64,000 nucleotides of DNA from Rhizobium sp. CB3090 (GCF_029714285.1 NZ_CP121662.1:3689501-3753500); one strand, 5' to 3'; shown: positions 1 through 9,164, numbered from the stretch's first letter. Program-made: numbers and translations. The notes: a model not told the origin generated them from the sequence alone.

Positions 1-59
1 CTGAGAACCAGACCGCGGCGCCGAAACCACCGGCTCAAGGCAATCCTCAGTCATATTGA
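1..59 (+). CDS. C-terminal end of an unknown upstream protein (partial)
   Basis: Frame 3 reads ENQTAAPKPPAQGNPQSY and then a TGA at 57-59, directly before a good terminator at 86-117. A Pro/Gln/Ala-rich tail is typical of a protein end. The gene starts outside the window and its function cannot be read. Confidence 0.4.
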   Translation, partial: ENQTAAPKPPAQGNPQSY

Positions 60-85
60 ATTAGTCACCAATGAAACTTGAGTAC

Positions 86-117
86 ACGCGCCGATCTCCC
101 GGCGGCGCGTTTTGATT
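86..117 (+). terminator. Rho-independent terminator of the gene upstream of pncB
   Basis: ACGCGCCG (86-93) pairs perfectly with CGGCGCGT (103-110) across a 9-nt loop and is followed by TTTGATTT. It closes the partial gene at the window start and separates it from pncB. Confidence 0.6.
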
Positions 118-249
118 TGGTATCAATTTTCTTTCAGCGACTGGACTTTCTCTCAACATTTTTTGATAAGAAGAGCATTATACCCGCCGCCAGCGAGTTG
201 GAGGCGCGAAGCATGACGTCCGGGGCGCAGGGAGACGGGCAGGAACGAG

Positions 250-1554
250 ATGACGAAGACGGATATCGCCACCCGTGTCTATAACCATACCTGGAAGCTC
301 GATCCGATCATTCGCAGCCTGATCGATACGGATTTCTATAAGCTTCTGATGCTGCAGATGATCTGGAAGCTTTATCCGGATGTCGACGCCACCTTCTCCT
401 TGATCAACCGAACGAAGAGCGTCCGGCTCGCCGACGTGATCGACGAGAAGGAGCTACGTGAACAGCTCGATCATGCGCGCACCCTCAGGCTTGCCAAGAA
501 GGAGATGATCTGGCTGGCGGGTAACAGCTTCTACGGCCGCGCCCAGATCTTCGAGCCGGAATTCCTGGCCTGGCTGTCGAATTTCCAGCTTCCGGAGTAT
601 GAGCTTTCGAAGCGCGACGGGCAGTATATTCTCGACTTCCATGGATCGTGGAAGGAAACGACTATGTGGGAGATTCCGGCACTCGCTATCATCAACGAGC
701 TCCGGTCACGGGCGGCGCTGAAGGCGCTGGGTCCTTTTACGCTCGATGTTCTCTATGCGCGCGCCAAGGCGAAGATGTGGGAAAAGGTCGAGCGGCTGCG
801 GGAGCTGCCGAACCTGCGTATTTCCGATTTCGGCACTCGGCGACGCCATAGTTTCCTCTGGCAGCGTTGGTGCGTGGAAGCGCTGAAGGAGGGTGTCAGC
901 CATGCTTTCACCGGCACCAGCAATGTCCTCCTCGCCATGGATTCCGATCTCGAGGCCGTCGGCACCAACGCGCACGAGCTGCCGATGGTGGCGGCTGCAC
1001 TGGCCAAGACCGATGAGGAGCTTGGCAAGGCGCCCTACAAGGTGTTGCGCGACTGGAACCGCCTCTACGGCGGCAACCTGTTGGTGGTTCTGCCCGACGC
1101 CTTTGGTACAGCTTCATTCCTGCGCAACGCACCGGAATGGGTGGCCGACTGGACCGGTTTTCGCCCGGACAGCGCGCCTCCGATCGAAGGCGGCGAGAAG
1201 ATCATCGAATGGTGGAAGAAGATGGGCCGCGACCCGCGCCAGAAACTTCTGATCTTCTCCGACGGTCTGGATGTCGATGCGATCATCGCCACCTACAAGC
1301 ATTTCGAGGGCCGCGTGCGCATGAGCTTCGGCTGGGGCACCAACCTCACCAATGATTTCGCCGGCTGCGCCCCCACCGAAATCCATGGACTCAACCCGAT
1401 CTCGATCGTCTGCAAGGTGATCGAAGCCAACGGCCGCCCGGCCGTCAAGCTTTCGGACAATCCGCAGAAGGCAACGGGCGAACCCGCCGAGGTCGAGCGC
1501 TATCTGAAATTCTTCGGCGCCGAGGATCGAGTCGATCAAGAGGTACTGGTGTAG
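250..1554 (+). CDS. pncB: Nicotinate phosphoribosyltransferase
   Basis: Cytosolic enzyme of the NAD salvage (Preiss-Handler) pathway; it joins nicotinate and PRPP to give nicotinate mononucleotide, using ATP. At 434 aa it has the usual length for the bacterial PncB family. Family motifs seen are [12 protein letters not shown] (residues 23-34), the substrate-site stretch [12 protein letters not shown] (191-202), and GTNAHELP (238-245), in which His242 matches the His that is autophosphorylated in characterised PncB. ATG 250 follows a GGAACGAG sequence. It stands alone between a terminator and a toxin-antitoxin pair. The call is secure from conserved blocks along the whole length. Confidence 0.95.
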   Translation: MTKTDIATRVYNHTWKLDPIIRSLIDTDFYKLLMLQMIWKLYPDVDATFSLINRTKSVRLADVIDEKELREQLDHARTLRLAKKEMIWLAGNSFYGRAQIFEPEFLAWLSNFQLPEYELSKRDGQYILDFHGSWKETTMWEIPALAIINELRSRAALKALGPFTLDVLYARAKAKMWEKVERLRELPNLRISDFGTRRRHSFLWQRWCVEALKEGVSHAFTGTSNVLLAMDSDLEAVGTNAHELPMVAAALAKTDEELGKAPYKVLRDWNRLYGGNLLVVLPDAFGTASFLRNAPEWVADWTGFRPDSAPPIEGGEKIIEWWKKMGRDPRQKLLIFSDGLDVDAIIATYKHFEGRVRMSFGWGTNLTNDFAGCAPTEIHGLNPISIVCKVIEANGRPAVKLSDNPQKATGEPAEVERYLKFFGAEDRVDQEVLV

Positions 1555-1570
1555 ACATGCCTTTGACGGG

Positions 1571-1590
1571 GAACCAGCCGATGGTTCTTT
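1571..1590 (+). terminator. Possible weak terminator after pncB
   Basis: GAACCA (1571-1576) pairs with TGGTTC (1582-1587) around a 5-nt loop, followed by TTT. The stem is short and the T run is poor, so it may be a pause hairpin only. Confidence 0.35.
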
Positions 1591-1642
1591 ACGCAAACGG
1601 CTGGTACTATATCGTTGGTATCGACCATTTCCGGAGAATTCG

Positions 1643-1927
1643 ATGTCACCCGCGTTGAAGGCCAGTGTAGAAATTGATTCTGACGTGAACGAACGGCTTG
1701 AGAAGCTCGCCGCGAGCCGCCATCGCCGGCCAGAGCGGTTGCTGAAGGAGGCTGTCGAGCAATATGTGGAGCGGGAAGAGAAGCGCGACTCGCTATTGCA
1801 GGATGCGCGCCATTCCCTGGATGAGTATGGGGTGACGGGCTTGTATGTGACAGGCGATGAAGTCATTGCATGGTTGCAGACTTGGGGCGATGAGGATGAG
1901 AAGGCCCCGCCTGAATGCCATCGGTAA
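1643..1927 (+). CDS. Ribbon-helix-helix (CopG/ParD-like) antitoxin
   Basis: A 94-aa protein that begins with the short strand KASVEIDSDVNERLEKLA, followed by two helices (SRHRRPERLLKEAVEQYVEREEKR), the pattern of a dimeric ribbon-helix-helix DNA-binding domain. The acidic C-terminal half would wrap the toxin. ATG 1643 follows a CCGGAGAA ribosome site. Its last 13 bases overlap the downstream RelE/ParE-type toxin gene, so the two are translationally coupled, as is usual for type II toxin-antitoxin modules. Autorepression by the pair is expected for the family but no operator was assigned. Confidence 0.85.
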   Translation: MSPALKASVEIDSDVNERLEKLAASRHRRPERLLKEAVEQYVEREEKRDSLLQDARHSLDEYGVTGLYVTGDEVIAWLQTWGDEDEKAPPECHR

Positions 1928-2208
1928 GGTTGACGCAGCGCGCTCTTCGCGACCTTGAGCGGATGAGAACATTTCTTCGGCCCAAAAACGCTGCCGCTGC
2001 GAAAAAAGCGTCAACAAAGATTATTCAAACAATCCGGATGCTGTCGAACCAGCCCGACATGGGGCGGCCTGTAGAGAACTCGCAGCAAGGATTGCGAGAG
2101 CTTATCGTCAGATTTGGGCGTGACGGCTACGTTGTTCTCTACCGATATATTGGCGAAGAAATCCTTATAGCCGCCATTCGCCACGGCCGCGAAGATGGCT
2201 ACAAATAA
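1915..2208 (+). CDS. RelE/ParE-family toxin
   Basis: 97 aa with the compact RelE/ParE layout: an N-terminal strand MPSVRLTQRALRDLERM, a long helix, the core NQPDMGRPVENSQQGLRELIV, and the closing strands YVVLYRYIGEEILIAAIRHGRED. This last block is the family hallmark. The start at 1915 lies inside the antitoxin gene (13-base overlap). Whether it cleaves ribosome-bound mRNA (RelE type) or poisons gyrase (ParE type) cannot be told from sequence; similarity in layout is nearer to ParE/YoeB-like plasmid-stabilisation proteins. Confidence 0.85.
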   Translation: MPSVRLTQRALRDLERMRTFLRPKNAAAAKKASTKIIQTIRMLSNQPDMGRPVENSQQGLRELIVRFGRDGYVVLYRYIGEEILIAAIRHGREDGYK

Positions 2209-2215
2209 CGGGCCG

Positions 2216-3178
2216 TCATTGCACGCTCCGTCCCACCCGTTTGAACAGCGACCACTTGCCGTCCTCCCAGCGATATTGATCGGGTGAGATCACATAGGGC
2301 ACGTCGCTGAGATCGGCGCTGATCAGTTCGAGAAGCTGCAGTCCCGTGGCGTCGTTTTCGTGGGTGAAGAATACCTTGTCCCGCGACAGGAAGGCCGCGA
2401 TCGGTGCTGCGCCGCCGGATTGGTCTTGTACCTCGGCCCAGAATTTCGGCAGCAAGGCGACGCTGGATTCGAATTGGCCGTCGATCTCGACATATTGAAA
2501 CTGACTGAGCTTAGCGATTTGCACGCCGGTCTTCGACAGGAATTTATGAAGATTGGCCTGTGCCGTCTCCGCCAGCTCGCCGACATCGATGCCCCAGCCT
2601 TCCAATGCGCTGGTCATCACATAGCTGACCGTGGTCTCGCCGTTGACGACAAAAAGCTTGATCAGATTCTCCGCCTCATCGAGACAGACGAATTGCGGCG
2701 GATCGGATTTGCCGTTGATCGCCTGCGTCAGTTGCTGCCGAGCCACGTCAATGACGCTGCGCGATTTCAGCACTGGCAGCACCTTGTCCAGTTCGCCGCC
2801 GCCTTTCAAGGTCGCGGTTATGCTCAGATAGTTGAGCAGAGCCTGAGCGCGCCTGTCCCTTCTTCTCGCGCAACGCCAGCAGTGCGTTGCCCAGGAATTT
2901 CGTCATCTTGCCGCCGTTGCGGCTATGCAGCGTCAGTCTGCCAGCGCGCGGATCATAGTCGACTTTGATCGCCTCACCGAAAATGGCAGGCGCTCCTGCA
3001 GGTAGGCGGAAAAGCGGGCCTCGTCTTGCAGCGCTTCGTCAGGGATGTTGAGATCGAGACTCTTGATCGTCGGCGTGCTGGCCGGCTGTGATGTTAACGG
3101 GGCTGGCGGTTCAATCTGCGCGTCCGGCCGTTTGGTTCCGCCGAAGAGCTTTTTCAGGAAGTTGAACACACGACACAT
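2216..3178 (-). pseudogene. DUF1444-family protein, interrupted by two frameshifts
   Basis: The N-terminal part (ATG 3178, MCRVFNFLKKLFGG...) and the C-terminal part (residues LDKVLPVLKSRSVIDVARQ to the stop at 2216) are in the same frame. Between about 2985 and 2855 the homologous reading (FGEAIKVDYDPRAGRLTLHS, then MTKFLGNALLALREKKGQ) is in a different frame. Thus one indel near 2980 and a compensating one near 2855 break the gene; the original frame meets stops at 2933 and 2906. The intact product would have been about 320 aa, cytosolic, of the DUF1444 (UPF0354) type with unknown role. Either a recent pseudogene or two base-calling errors. Confidence 0.6.
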
Positions 3179-3342
3179 GCCCAAACGGTATTGCTGCAAG
3201 CCTAGCGCGCCCCCGGTTCATGTGCAATTCCGGCCCCTAATTGATTGTATGACTTGCGTAAGTGCCTGCTTGTCCGCACTAAAAAGGCGTATAGTCTGCA
3301 AAAACAGGCTGATCGGGCTGATTGCGAGAAGGGCAGGGGCAA

Positions 3343-5505
3343 ATGAGTATTCTCGGGGGTGGCAGGCGGTCGATTGGAGCGCTGCTTCTATGTCTTATTG
3401 CTTTTTCCGTACCGGCAGCGGTCCATGCGCAAAGTGCGACCGCACCAACGGTCGCCGCCCCGCCACCGGAAAAGGTTAGAGAACTCATTCAGATGATGAA
3501 TGAGCCTGACGTCAAGCAGTGGCTTGCGTCGCAGTTGGATACCAAGCCTGCTGCAGCGGACAAGTCTGCCTCAGGCGGTGGCGAGATGTCGGAATTGTCG
3601 GATACCCTCGGCCATACACGGCGGCACTTGGAGATAGTGTCGAGCGCCGCGATGACATTACCTTCCGAGGTAATGACGGCCTCCATGAAGCTTAAAAACG
3701 AAGGGGAGGCAGCCGGCCGGCTGCGCATCGGTATCCAGGCGCTGGTGCTGTTTTTCTTTGGCCTCGTGGCCGAACTGGTGGTTGCACGCCTGATCAATGC
3801 CAAGCATATGCAGCATGCGGAGCGGGCTGCCGGGGTCGAGACCGAATTGCAAGCCGCGCGCTTCCAGTTCATGGGCGGAGTCGTACCGGCTATCGTCCAT
3901 GGCGTGGCGACGCTGATTCCGCTTCTCATCTTCGACTGGCCGCCGATCATCGAAAGTTTCGCGATTGCCTGCGTCATCGCGATCGTCTCCATACGGCTGG
4001 CGGTTTCGCTCGGCAGACTGCTGATGGAATTGATCGCGATGCGCCGGGCGAGCGACGTGCTCGATGAGGACGGCGGCGCCGCACGCATCGCCGAGCGGCG
4101 CCGGGTTGCGAAATACTGGTACAGGCGAGGCACCCTTTTCGTCATCTACTTTGCCTGTGGCTGGGCGGTGATCCAGGCCATGGAACCGCTCGGCTTCTCC
4201 GATGGCGCCCGCGCTCTTGTCGGCTATACGCTTGGCATCGGATTGTTCCTGATTGCCGTAGAGGCTGTCTGGGCGCGCCCTGCTCATTCTGGAACAAATG
4301 GTAGAAAGGTCGTCTCGTGGCTGCTGACGATTTATTTCGCCGCGCTTTGGTGCCTGTGGGTGACCGGGTTGAATGGTCTGCTCTGGCTTGGCATCTATGC
4401 TATTCTGTTGCCGCGTGCGCTCTCCGTGTCGTCGCGGGCGGTAGAGGCGCTGCATGACGCGGCCGGCGGTGTTCTCGGTGCCGGCAAACTGGCGTCGGTG
4501 ATGCTGGATCGCGGCGTTCGCGCGATCATCATCGCGCTTGCCGCCCTCTGGCTCGGCCACATGCTCGGTGTCGAGGCTGCCACGATGATGAGGCAGCCCG
4601 AATCCATGATCGACCGTGTGGCCCGCGGCATCATTGGCGGCATCGTCATTCTGCTGGCCGCCGATTTGCTCTGGCATCTGTCGAAGACCTACATCAATGG
4701 CAAACTGTCGGCGTCCGCGCCGCTCGTCAGCGATAGCGAGGAGATGAGGGCTCGGCGCGCCCGGCTGCACACACTGCTGCCGATCTTCCGCAATATCCTT
4801 GCTGTAGTCATCGGCATCATCGCGATCATGATGGTGCTGTCGGGTCTCGGCATCGAGATCGGGCCGCTGATTGCCGGCGCCGGCGTGGTCGGCGTTGCCG
4901 TCGGTTTCGGCGCGCAGACCATCGTGAAAGACGTCATCAGCGGTATCTTCTATCTCTGGGACGATGCTTTCCGCATCGGCGAATATATCGAAAGCGGCAG
5001 CCACAAAGGCGTGGTGGAGTCCTTCAGCCTGCGCTCTGTGAAGCTTCGCCATCAGCGCGGCCCGCTTGCAACCATTCCCTTCGGCTCGCTCGGGGCGGTC
5101 AACAACATGAACCGCGACTGGGCGATCGACAAGATCATCCTGAAGGTCACTTACGACACCGACCTGGTGAAGACCAAGCGCATTATCAAGGAGATCGGCC
5201 AGCAATTGCTCGATGATCCGGACCTGTCACCGAGCATCATCCAGACACTGAAGATGAAGGGCGTCGAGCAGTTCGGCGATTTTGCGATCGAGATCAGGCT
5301 GGCGATCACCACCAAGCCCGGCGAAGTTTCCGTCATCCGCCGCAACGCCCTGGCGATGATCAAGCAGGCCTTCGATGAAAACGGCATCCATTTTGCGTTC
5401 CCGACGGTGCAGGTCGCAAGCGAAAGGGATGCCGCCGCCGCGGCCGCCCGCCAGGTGATCGAGATGCGGACGGCCGGCCTCGAAGGCGAACAACAGGCAG
5501 GTTAA
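3343..5505 (+). CDS. Large MscS-family mechanosensitive channel
   Basis: 720 aa from the ATG at 3343, preferred over the TTG at 3322 because AGGGCAGGGG lies just upstream of it. The N-terminus is a signal-peptide-like segment ending VPAAVHAQS, followed by a periplasmic stretch and many hydrophobic helices. The C-terminal third holds the MscS core: a pore helix with the Gly/Ala pattern IAGAGVVGVAVGFGAQTIVKDVISG, then the beta domain FRIGEYIESGSHKGVVESFSLRSVKLR and IPFGSLGAVNNMNRDW. The size fits the YbiO/MscM-like long branch. It would release solutes on hypo-osmotic shock. Convergent with the next gene; it appears monocistronic. Confidence 0.9.
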   Translation: MSILGGGRRSIGALLLCLIAFSVPAAVHAQSATAPTVAAPPPEKVRELIQMMNEPDVKQWLASQLDTKPAAADKSASGGGEMSELSDTLGHTRRHLEIVSSAAMTLPSEVMTASMKLKNEGEAAGRLRIGIQALVLFFFGLVAELVVARLINAKHMQHAERAAGVETELQAARFQFMGGVVPAIVHGVATLIPLLIFDWPPIIESFAIACVIAIVSIRLAVSLGRLLMELIAMRRASDVLDEDGGAARIAERRRVAKYWYRRGTLFVIYFACGWAVIQAMEPLGFSDGARALVGYTLGIGLFLIAVEAVWARPAHSGTNGRKVVSWLLTIYFAALWCLWVTGLNGLLWLGIYAILLPRALSVSSRAVEALHDAAGGVLGAGKLASVMLDRGVRAIIIALAALWLGHMLGVEAATMMRQPESMIDRVARGIIGGIVILLAADLLWHLSKTYINGKLSASAPLVSDSEEMRARRARLHTLLPIFRNILAVVIGIIAIMMVLSGLGIEIGPLIAGAGVVGVAVGFGAQTIVKDVISGIFYLWDDAFRIGEYIESGSHKGVVESFSLRSVKLRHQRGPLATIPFGSLGAVNNMNRDWAIDKIILKVTYDTDLVKTKRIIKEIGQQLLDDPDLSPSIIQTLKMKGVEQFGDFAIEIRLAITTKPGEVSVIRRNALAMIKQAFDENGIHFAFPTVQVASERDAAAAAARQVIEMRTAGLEGEQQAG

Positions 5506-5514
5506 TAGCCGGCC

Positions 5515-6243
5515 TCAGAAGGTTTCCTTATAGGGGCGCAGGTCGATCTCCTGGGTCCAAGCGGAGGGATGCTGGCGGTGGATATGCCAGTAGGTCTCGG
5601 CGATGGCATCGATGTTGAGCAGCGTGTCGGCCTGAACGTCCGGACGCCTCGACCGCAATCTTTCGCCGTCGATGCCGCCATCGATGATAGTGTGGGCGAC
5701 ATGCAGCCCGAGCGGCCCGAATTCCCGCGCCATGCTCTGGCTGATCATCCTCAAGCCCGCCTTGGCGGCAGCGAACTGCGCAAATCCGGCCTTGCCGCGC
5801 AAGCTGGCCGACGCGCCGGTAAAGATCACGGTGCCGCGTCCGAGGGGGACGAGATGCCGGGCCGCTTCCCGGCCGACAAGGAAGCCGCCGAAGCAGCAGA
5901 TGCGCCAGAATTCCTCGAACTCGGCGGCGGTGATACCGCGAAAGCCGATGTGGCGGTTGATGCCGGCGTTAAAGACGACGAAGTCGGGCGGGTCGATGTC
6001 GTCCTGCGGGGCAAAGGCATGTTCGAAGAGCCGTTTTACCGCGGCTTCATCGGTCGCATCGGTCTCTATGGCTTCGGCGCTGCCGCCGGAGGCATTGATG
6101 GTGTCGGCGACCTTGGCGATGTTTTCCAATGTCCGGCCTGCGATGAAGACGTGATAGCCTTTGTCGGCGAGCAGCCGGCAGAGGGCTGCACCAAGACCTT
6201 GCTCCGCTCCCACTCCAACGATGATGGCGCTTGGCGTACTCAT
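5515..6243 (-). CDS. SDR-family protein with Phe at the catalytic Tyr position
   Basis: 242-aa short-chain dehydrogenase/reductase fold. Visible are the dinucleotide-binding loop GVGAEQGLG (10-18), FNAG (91-94) and TGASAS with the expected Ser at about 145. The YxxxK motif reads FAAAK (157-161), so the catalytic Tyr is replaced by Phe; Lys161 is kept. The tail HVAHTIIDGGID is typical of an SDR subgroup that shares this change. Substrate unknown. Its ATG (6243) overlaps the stop of the Old Yellow Enzyme gene by four bases (ATGA), so it is the second gene of a two-gene operon and may act on the same carbonyl or enone compounds. Confidence 0.85.
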   Translation of the reverse strand: MSTPSAIIVGVGAEQGLGAALCRLLADKGYHVFIAGRTLENIAKVADTINASGGSAEAIETDATDEAAVKRLFEHAFAPQDDIDPPDFVVFNAGINRHIGFRGITAAEFEEFWRICCFGGFLVGREAARHLVPLGRGTVIFTGASASLRGKAGFAQFAAAKAGLRMISQSMAREFGPLGLHVAHTIIDGGIDGERLRSRRPDVQADTLLNIDAIAETYWHIHRQHPSAWTQEIDLRPYKETF

Positions 6244-7361
6244 TCCGCTGCCTCCCTGGCATCCAATGTCGGGTAATCCGTATAGCCCTCTGGGCCGCCA
6301 CCGTAGAAGGTCGGGCGGTGATAGGGGTTGAGGCTGGCGCCGCGGCGAATGCGTTCGGGAAGGTCGGGATTGGCGATGAACAGGCGGCCGAAGGCAATGG
6401 CGTCGGCATGGCCTGCGGCAAGGGCGGCCTCGGCGGTTTCCGGCTTGAAATTGCCGGCAGCGATCAAGGTTCCGGACCAGGCCGGACGGAAGAGCTCGGC
6501 AGCCGACGGCACGTTCTTGTGGTCGACTTCCGCCTGGCCGGCACCGCTGGCGCGCGGCTCGATCAAGTGCAGATAGGCAAGATGCAGACGGTCGAGTTCG
6601 CGGATGACATGGCCGTAAAGCCGCAGCGGATCATCCTCGCCGCTGTCGTTGGCGATGCCGAAGGGCGAGAGGCGGACACCGACGCGATCCGAACCCCAGA
6701 CCCTAGATACCTCCTCGATCACTTCAAGCAGCAGGCGTGTCCGGTTCTCGATCGATCCGCCATATTGGTCGGTGCGCTGGTTCGAACGGGCCTGCAGGAA
6801 TTGTTCGATCAGATAGCCGTTGGCGCCATGGATTTCGACACCGTCGAAACCGGCCTCCTTCGCATTGGCCGCAGCCTGGCCGTAGACGTCGATCAAGAGC
6901 GGCATCAGGTCGGTATCGATCGCCTGCGGTGTCTCGAAGGGCACGCGTTCGAACGACGCCGTGAAAGCGTTTCCGGAAGCGGCGATCGCCGAAGGGGCGA
7001 ATGGCGGTGCGCCGTCAGGCTGATGCGAGGAATGGGAAATGCGGCCGACATGCCAGAGCTGCAGAAAGATCCGGCCGCGCTTGGCGTGAACCGCTTGGGT
7101 GACTGCTTTCCAGCCGGCGATCTGCTCCGGCGTATGGATGCCTGGTGTTGCCGGCATGCCCTGTCCGGCCGGCGAAATCTGCGAGCCTTCGGAAATGATC
7201 AACCCGCCAGGCGACGCGCGCTGCGCATAATATTCGGCATTCATAGCGGAAGGCACATTGCCCGGCTGGCCTGCCCGCATGCGCGTCAACGGCGCCATGA
7301 CGATCCGGTGTGCCAGTTCGTAGGGACCGATGGCGAGCGGCGAAAATAAGGTAGCTGTCAT
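6240..7361 (-). CDS. Old Yellow Enzyme-family alkene reductase (NemA-like)
   Basis: 373-aa FMN-dependent TIM-barrel oxidoreductase that reduces activated C=C bonds (enones, maleimides, sometimes nitro esters) with NAD(P)H. Family blocks seen: MAPLTRMRA near residue 22, GRIFLQLWHVGRISH near 100-115, the His/Asn pair in EIHGANGYLIEQFLQ near 180, and RTDQYGGSIENRTRLLLEV. The length is normal. It is the first gene of an operon with the SDR gene. A 14-bp perfect palindrome (7444-7457) lies 83 bases upstream of ATG 7361 and may bind a regulator; the usual neighbouring TetR/LysR repressor is not present here. Confidence 0.93.
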   Translation of the reverse strand: MTATLFSPLAIGPYELAHRIVMAPLTRMRAGQPGNVPSAMNAEYYAQRASPGGLIISEGSQISPAGQGMPATPGIHTPEQIAGWKAVTQAVHAKRGRIFLQLWHVGRISHSSHQPDGAPPFAPSAIAASGNAFTASFERVPFETPQAIDTDLMPLLIDVYGQAAANAKEAGFDGVEIHGANGYLIEQFLQARSNQRTDQYGGSIENRTRLLLEVIEEVSRVWGSDRVGVRLSPFGIANDSGEDDPLRLYGHVIRELDRLHLAYLHLIEPRASGAGQAEVDHKNVPSAAELFRPAWSGTLIAAGNFKPETAEAALAAGHADAIAFGRLFIANPDLPERIRRGASLNPYHRPTFYGGGPEGYTDYPTLDAREAAE

Positions 7362-7443
7362 GAAATCTCCTGCCTGGAGCGGATTTTGCTCCCTGGGCGG
7401 AAGGGCCGGTCAGCGGCGGTTCGGTCTGGGGAACATTTGAAAT

Positions 7444-7457
7444 ATGATGATCATCAT
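7444..7457. promoter_or_regulatory. Perfect palindrome upstream of the alkene reductase operon
   Basis: ATGATGATCATCAT is a perfect 14-bp palindrome, 83 bases before the ATG of the alkene reductase gene and within the only gap that can hold its promoter. The regulator is not known. It may also be a chance palindrome. Confidence 0.35.
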
Positions 7458-7521
7458 TTATCCGAACAATCGGACGCGCGCAACCAAATCCCGCGCGAGC
7501 AAGATCTGGACGTATTCCAGG

Positions 7522-8328
7522 CTACGCCGCAATCCTGCGAAGGAAAGCCAGTACCGCATCGTTGAACAGCGTCGGCCGCTGCAGCGGCGCGAAATGGCTG
7601 ACGCCGGAAAGCAAAATGAGCTCGGCACCGGGGATGCTGCGGTTAAGATAGTCGGCGTGCTCGCGCTTGATGAATTCGTCATGCTCGCTGTGGACGATGG
7701 CGACGGGTACGTCGATTTCGGCGAGATCGGCGGTGGAATAGTTCGGCTCGGTCCGCTGCATCAGGCTGACCGCCTGAACGAAGGCATCGAATTGGTCAGG
7801 CGTGGCCGAGAGAGCGGCATAGTCCTTCACATGCCGGGAAAAGCAGCGGTCGATGATCGGCGTGGGCACGAATTCCTTCGTGCCGCTGGGGTCCATGTTG
7901 CAGGCGAAGTAGAAAACGCCCGCAATGCGCGCCGGATTGGTCCTGGCGAGGATCAAACCGGTGCATGCCCCATCGCTCCACCCGACGACGGCCGCTTTTT
8001 CGATGCCGAGCCGGTCCATCACGGCCAGCACGTCCGATGCCATCAGCTCATATTTGTAAGGCCGCACATCGCGCGTGCTGCGTCCATGGCCGCGGCTATC
8101 GATGACGACGGCCCGGTAGCCGGCATCGATCAGGGCCGGAACCTGATATCCCCAATTGCCGCTGTTCCCGAGACCGCCATGCAGAAGAATCACCGGCATG
8201 CCCGCGCCGTAGGCTGCATACCAGACGCGGGCGCCGTTGTGTTCGACATAGCCCTGGACATCCGTGGCCGGCAGGGCCGTTGCGCCATCTGCGGCAAATT
8301 TTTCGAGATCGTCGTCCTGGAATTCCAT
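7522..8328 (-). CDS. Alpha/beta-fold hydrolase
   Basis: 268 aa from ATG 8328, chosen because GGGAGG stands just upstream and because homologous sequence begins there; the open frame runs further but the extra part reads as shadow of the gene behind it. Catalytic features: oxyanion loop LHGGLGNSGNW (49-59), nucleophile elbow GWSDGA with Ser118, acid HSEHDEF with Asp217, and His245 in GVSHFAPLQ. Soluble, no signal peptide. The substrate cannot be read; esterase or haloperoxidase-like activity is possible. It lies 86 bases downstream of a permease gene on the same strand. Confidence 0.88.
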   Translation of the reverse strand: MEFQDDDLEKFAADGATALPATDVQGYVEHNGARVWYAAYGAGMPVILLHGGLGNSGNWGYQVPALIDAGYRAVVIDSRGHGRSTRDVRPYKYELMASDVLAVMDRLGIEKAAVVGWSDGACTGLILARTNPARIAGVFYFACNMDPSGTKEFVPTPIIDRCFSRHVKDYAALSATPDQFDAFVQAVSLMQRTEPNYSTADLAEIDVPVAIVHSEHDEFIKREHADYLNRSIPGAELILLSGVSHFAPLQRPTLFNDAVLAFLRRIAA

Positions 8329-8414
8329 GCTGATCCGCCTCCCTGATGCCGCCCTTATATCCCATGACGCCGTGAGCCGGAAACCCGGAAGAGGGGCGTT
8401 GCCGGCCGATGTCG

Positions 8415-9164
8415 CTAGAAGAACGGACGTAAGGCCAGCTCCGCACCGAGCACGATCAGGGCGATCAGGAACCATCGGCGAAACGTTGCGGGACTGACCG
8501 TCCTCCGGATCGCCTGTCCCAGCCACATTCCGAGCAGCGCCGGCGCGACCGCGAGAGAGGACATCGCCAGATTGTCGAACTGAAAGGCACCGCGCGACGC
8601 CAAGCCGATTGCAAGCGCGACCGTTGAAACCGTGAAGGAAAGACCGAGGGCCTGGATCAGATCGTCCTTCCCCAATCCGAGGGCCTGAAGATAGGGAACG
8701 GCGGGAATGACGAGGACACCGGTACCCCCGGTGACGGCGCCGGTCATCACACCCACCAGGGCCGACAGCCAGGGCTCGGCCTTTTTCGGCACGGACAATT
8801 GCCGGGCAAACAGGGTGTAGCCGGCATAGATCATTAAGGCGGTCCCGAGCGCCATGGTGGTCCACCGAGTATTGCCGCTCGCCAGAAGCGAAGAGGTACC
8901 CACTGTGCTGATCAGGATGCCGAGCAGCATGGGCCATAATCGCTCTGCGAGGGCGGCAAAACGCGGTCCAGCGAATAATTGCCAGATATTGGAAACGAAC
9001 GACGGCACGATCAGCAAAGCCGCCGCCGCAACCGGCGGCATGATGGCGCCGAGCAACCCCATGGCGACCGTCGGCAAGCCCATGCCGGTAACGCCCTTGA
9101 CGATGCCGGCGAGGAGAAACGTCAAAGCGGTGGCGAGGATCAGCCAGGAGGAATGATCGAACAT
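8415..9164 (-). CDS. TSUP (TauE/SafE) family membrane transporter
   Basis: 249 aa from ATG 9164 (a TTG 36 bases upstream is less likely). Nearly all hydrophobic, with about eight membrane helices in two similar halves. The N-terminal half has LLAGIVKGVTGMGLPTVAMGLL and the second half LSALVGVMTGAVTGGTGVLVIPAVPYLQALGL, the paired Gly-rich motifs of the TauE/SafE family. Such proteins export or import small organic acids or sulfonated and sulfur compounds; the cargo is unknown. It may be co-transcribed with the hydrolase gene downstream. Confidence 0.88.
   Translation of the reverse strand: MFDHSSWLILATALTFLLAGIVKGVTGMGLPTVAMGLLGAIMPPVAAAALLIVPSFVSNIWQLFAGPRFAALAERLWPMLLGILISTVGTSSLLASGNTRWTTMALGTALMIYAGYTLFARQLSVPKKAEPWLSALVGVMTGAVTGGTGVLVIPAVPYLQALGLGKDDLIQALGLSFTVSTVALAIGLASRGAFQFDNLAMSSLAVAPALLGMWLGQAIRRTVSPATFRRWFLIALIVLGAELALRPFF

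Noticed and set aside
3658..5205. 515-codon minus-strand frame
   Set aside because: Antisense to the MscS-family gene; composition is shadow-like (Asp/Gln/His/Arg-rich, no hydrophobic core).
8329..8937. N-terminal extension of the alpha/beta hydrolase frame
   Set aside because: It overlaps the TSUP permease gene and lacks homologous-looking sequence; ATG 8328 has a strong ribosome site.
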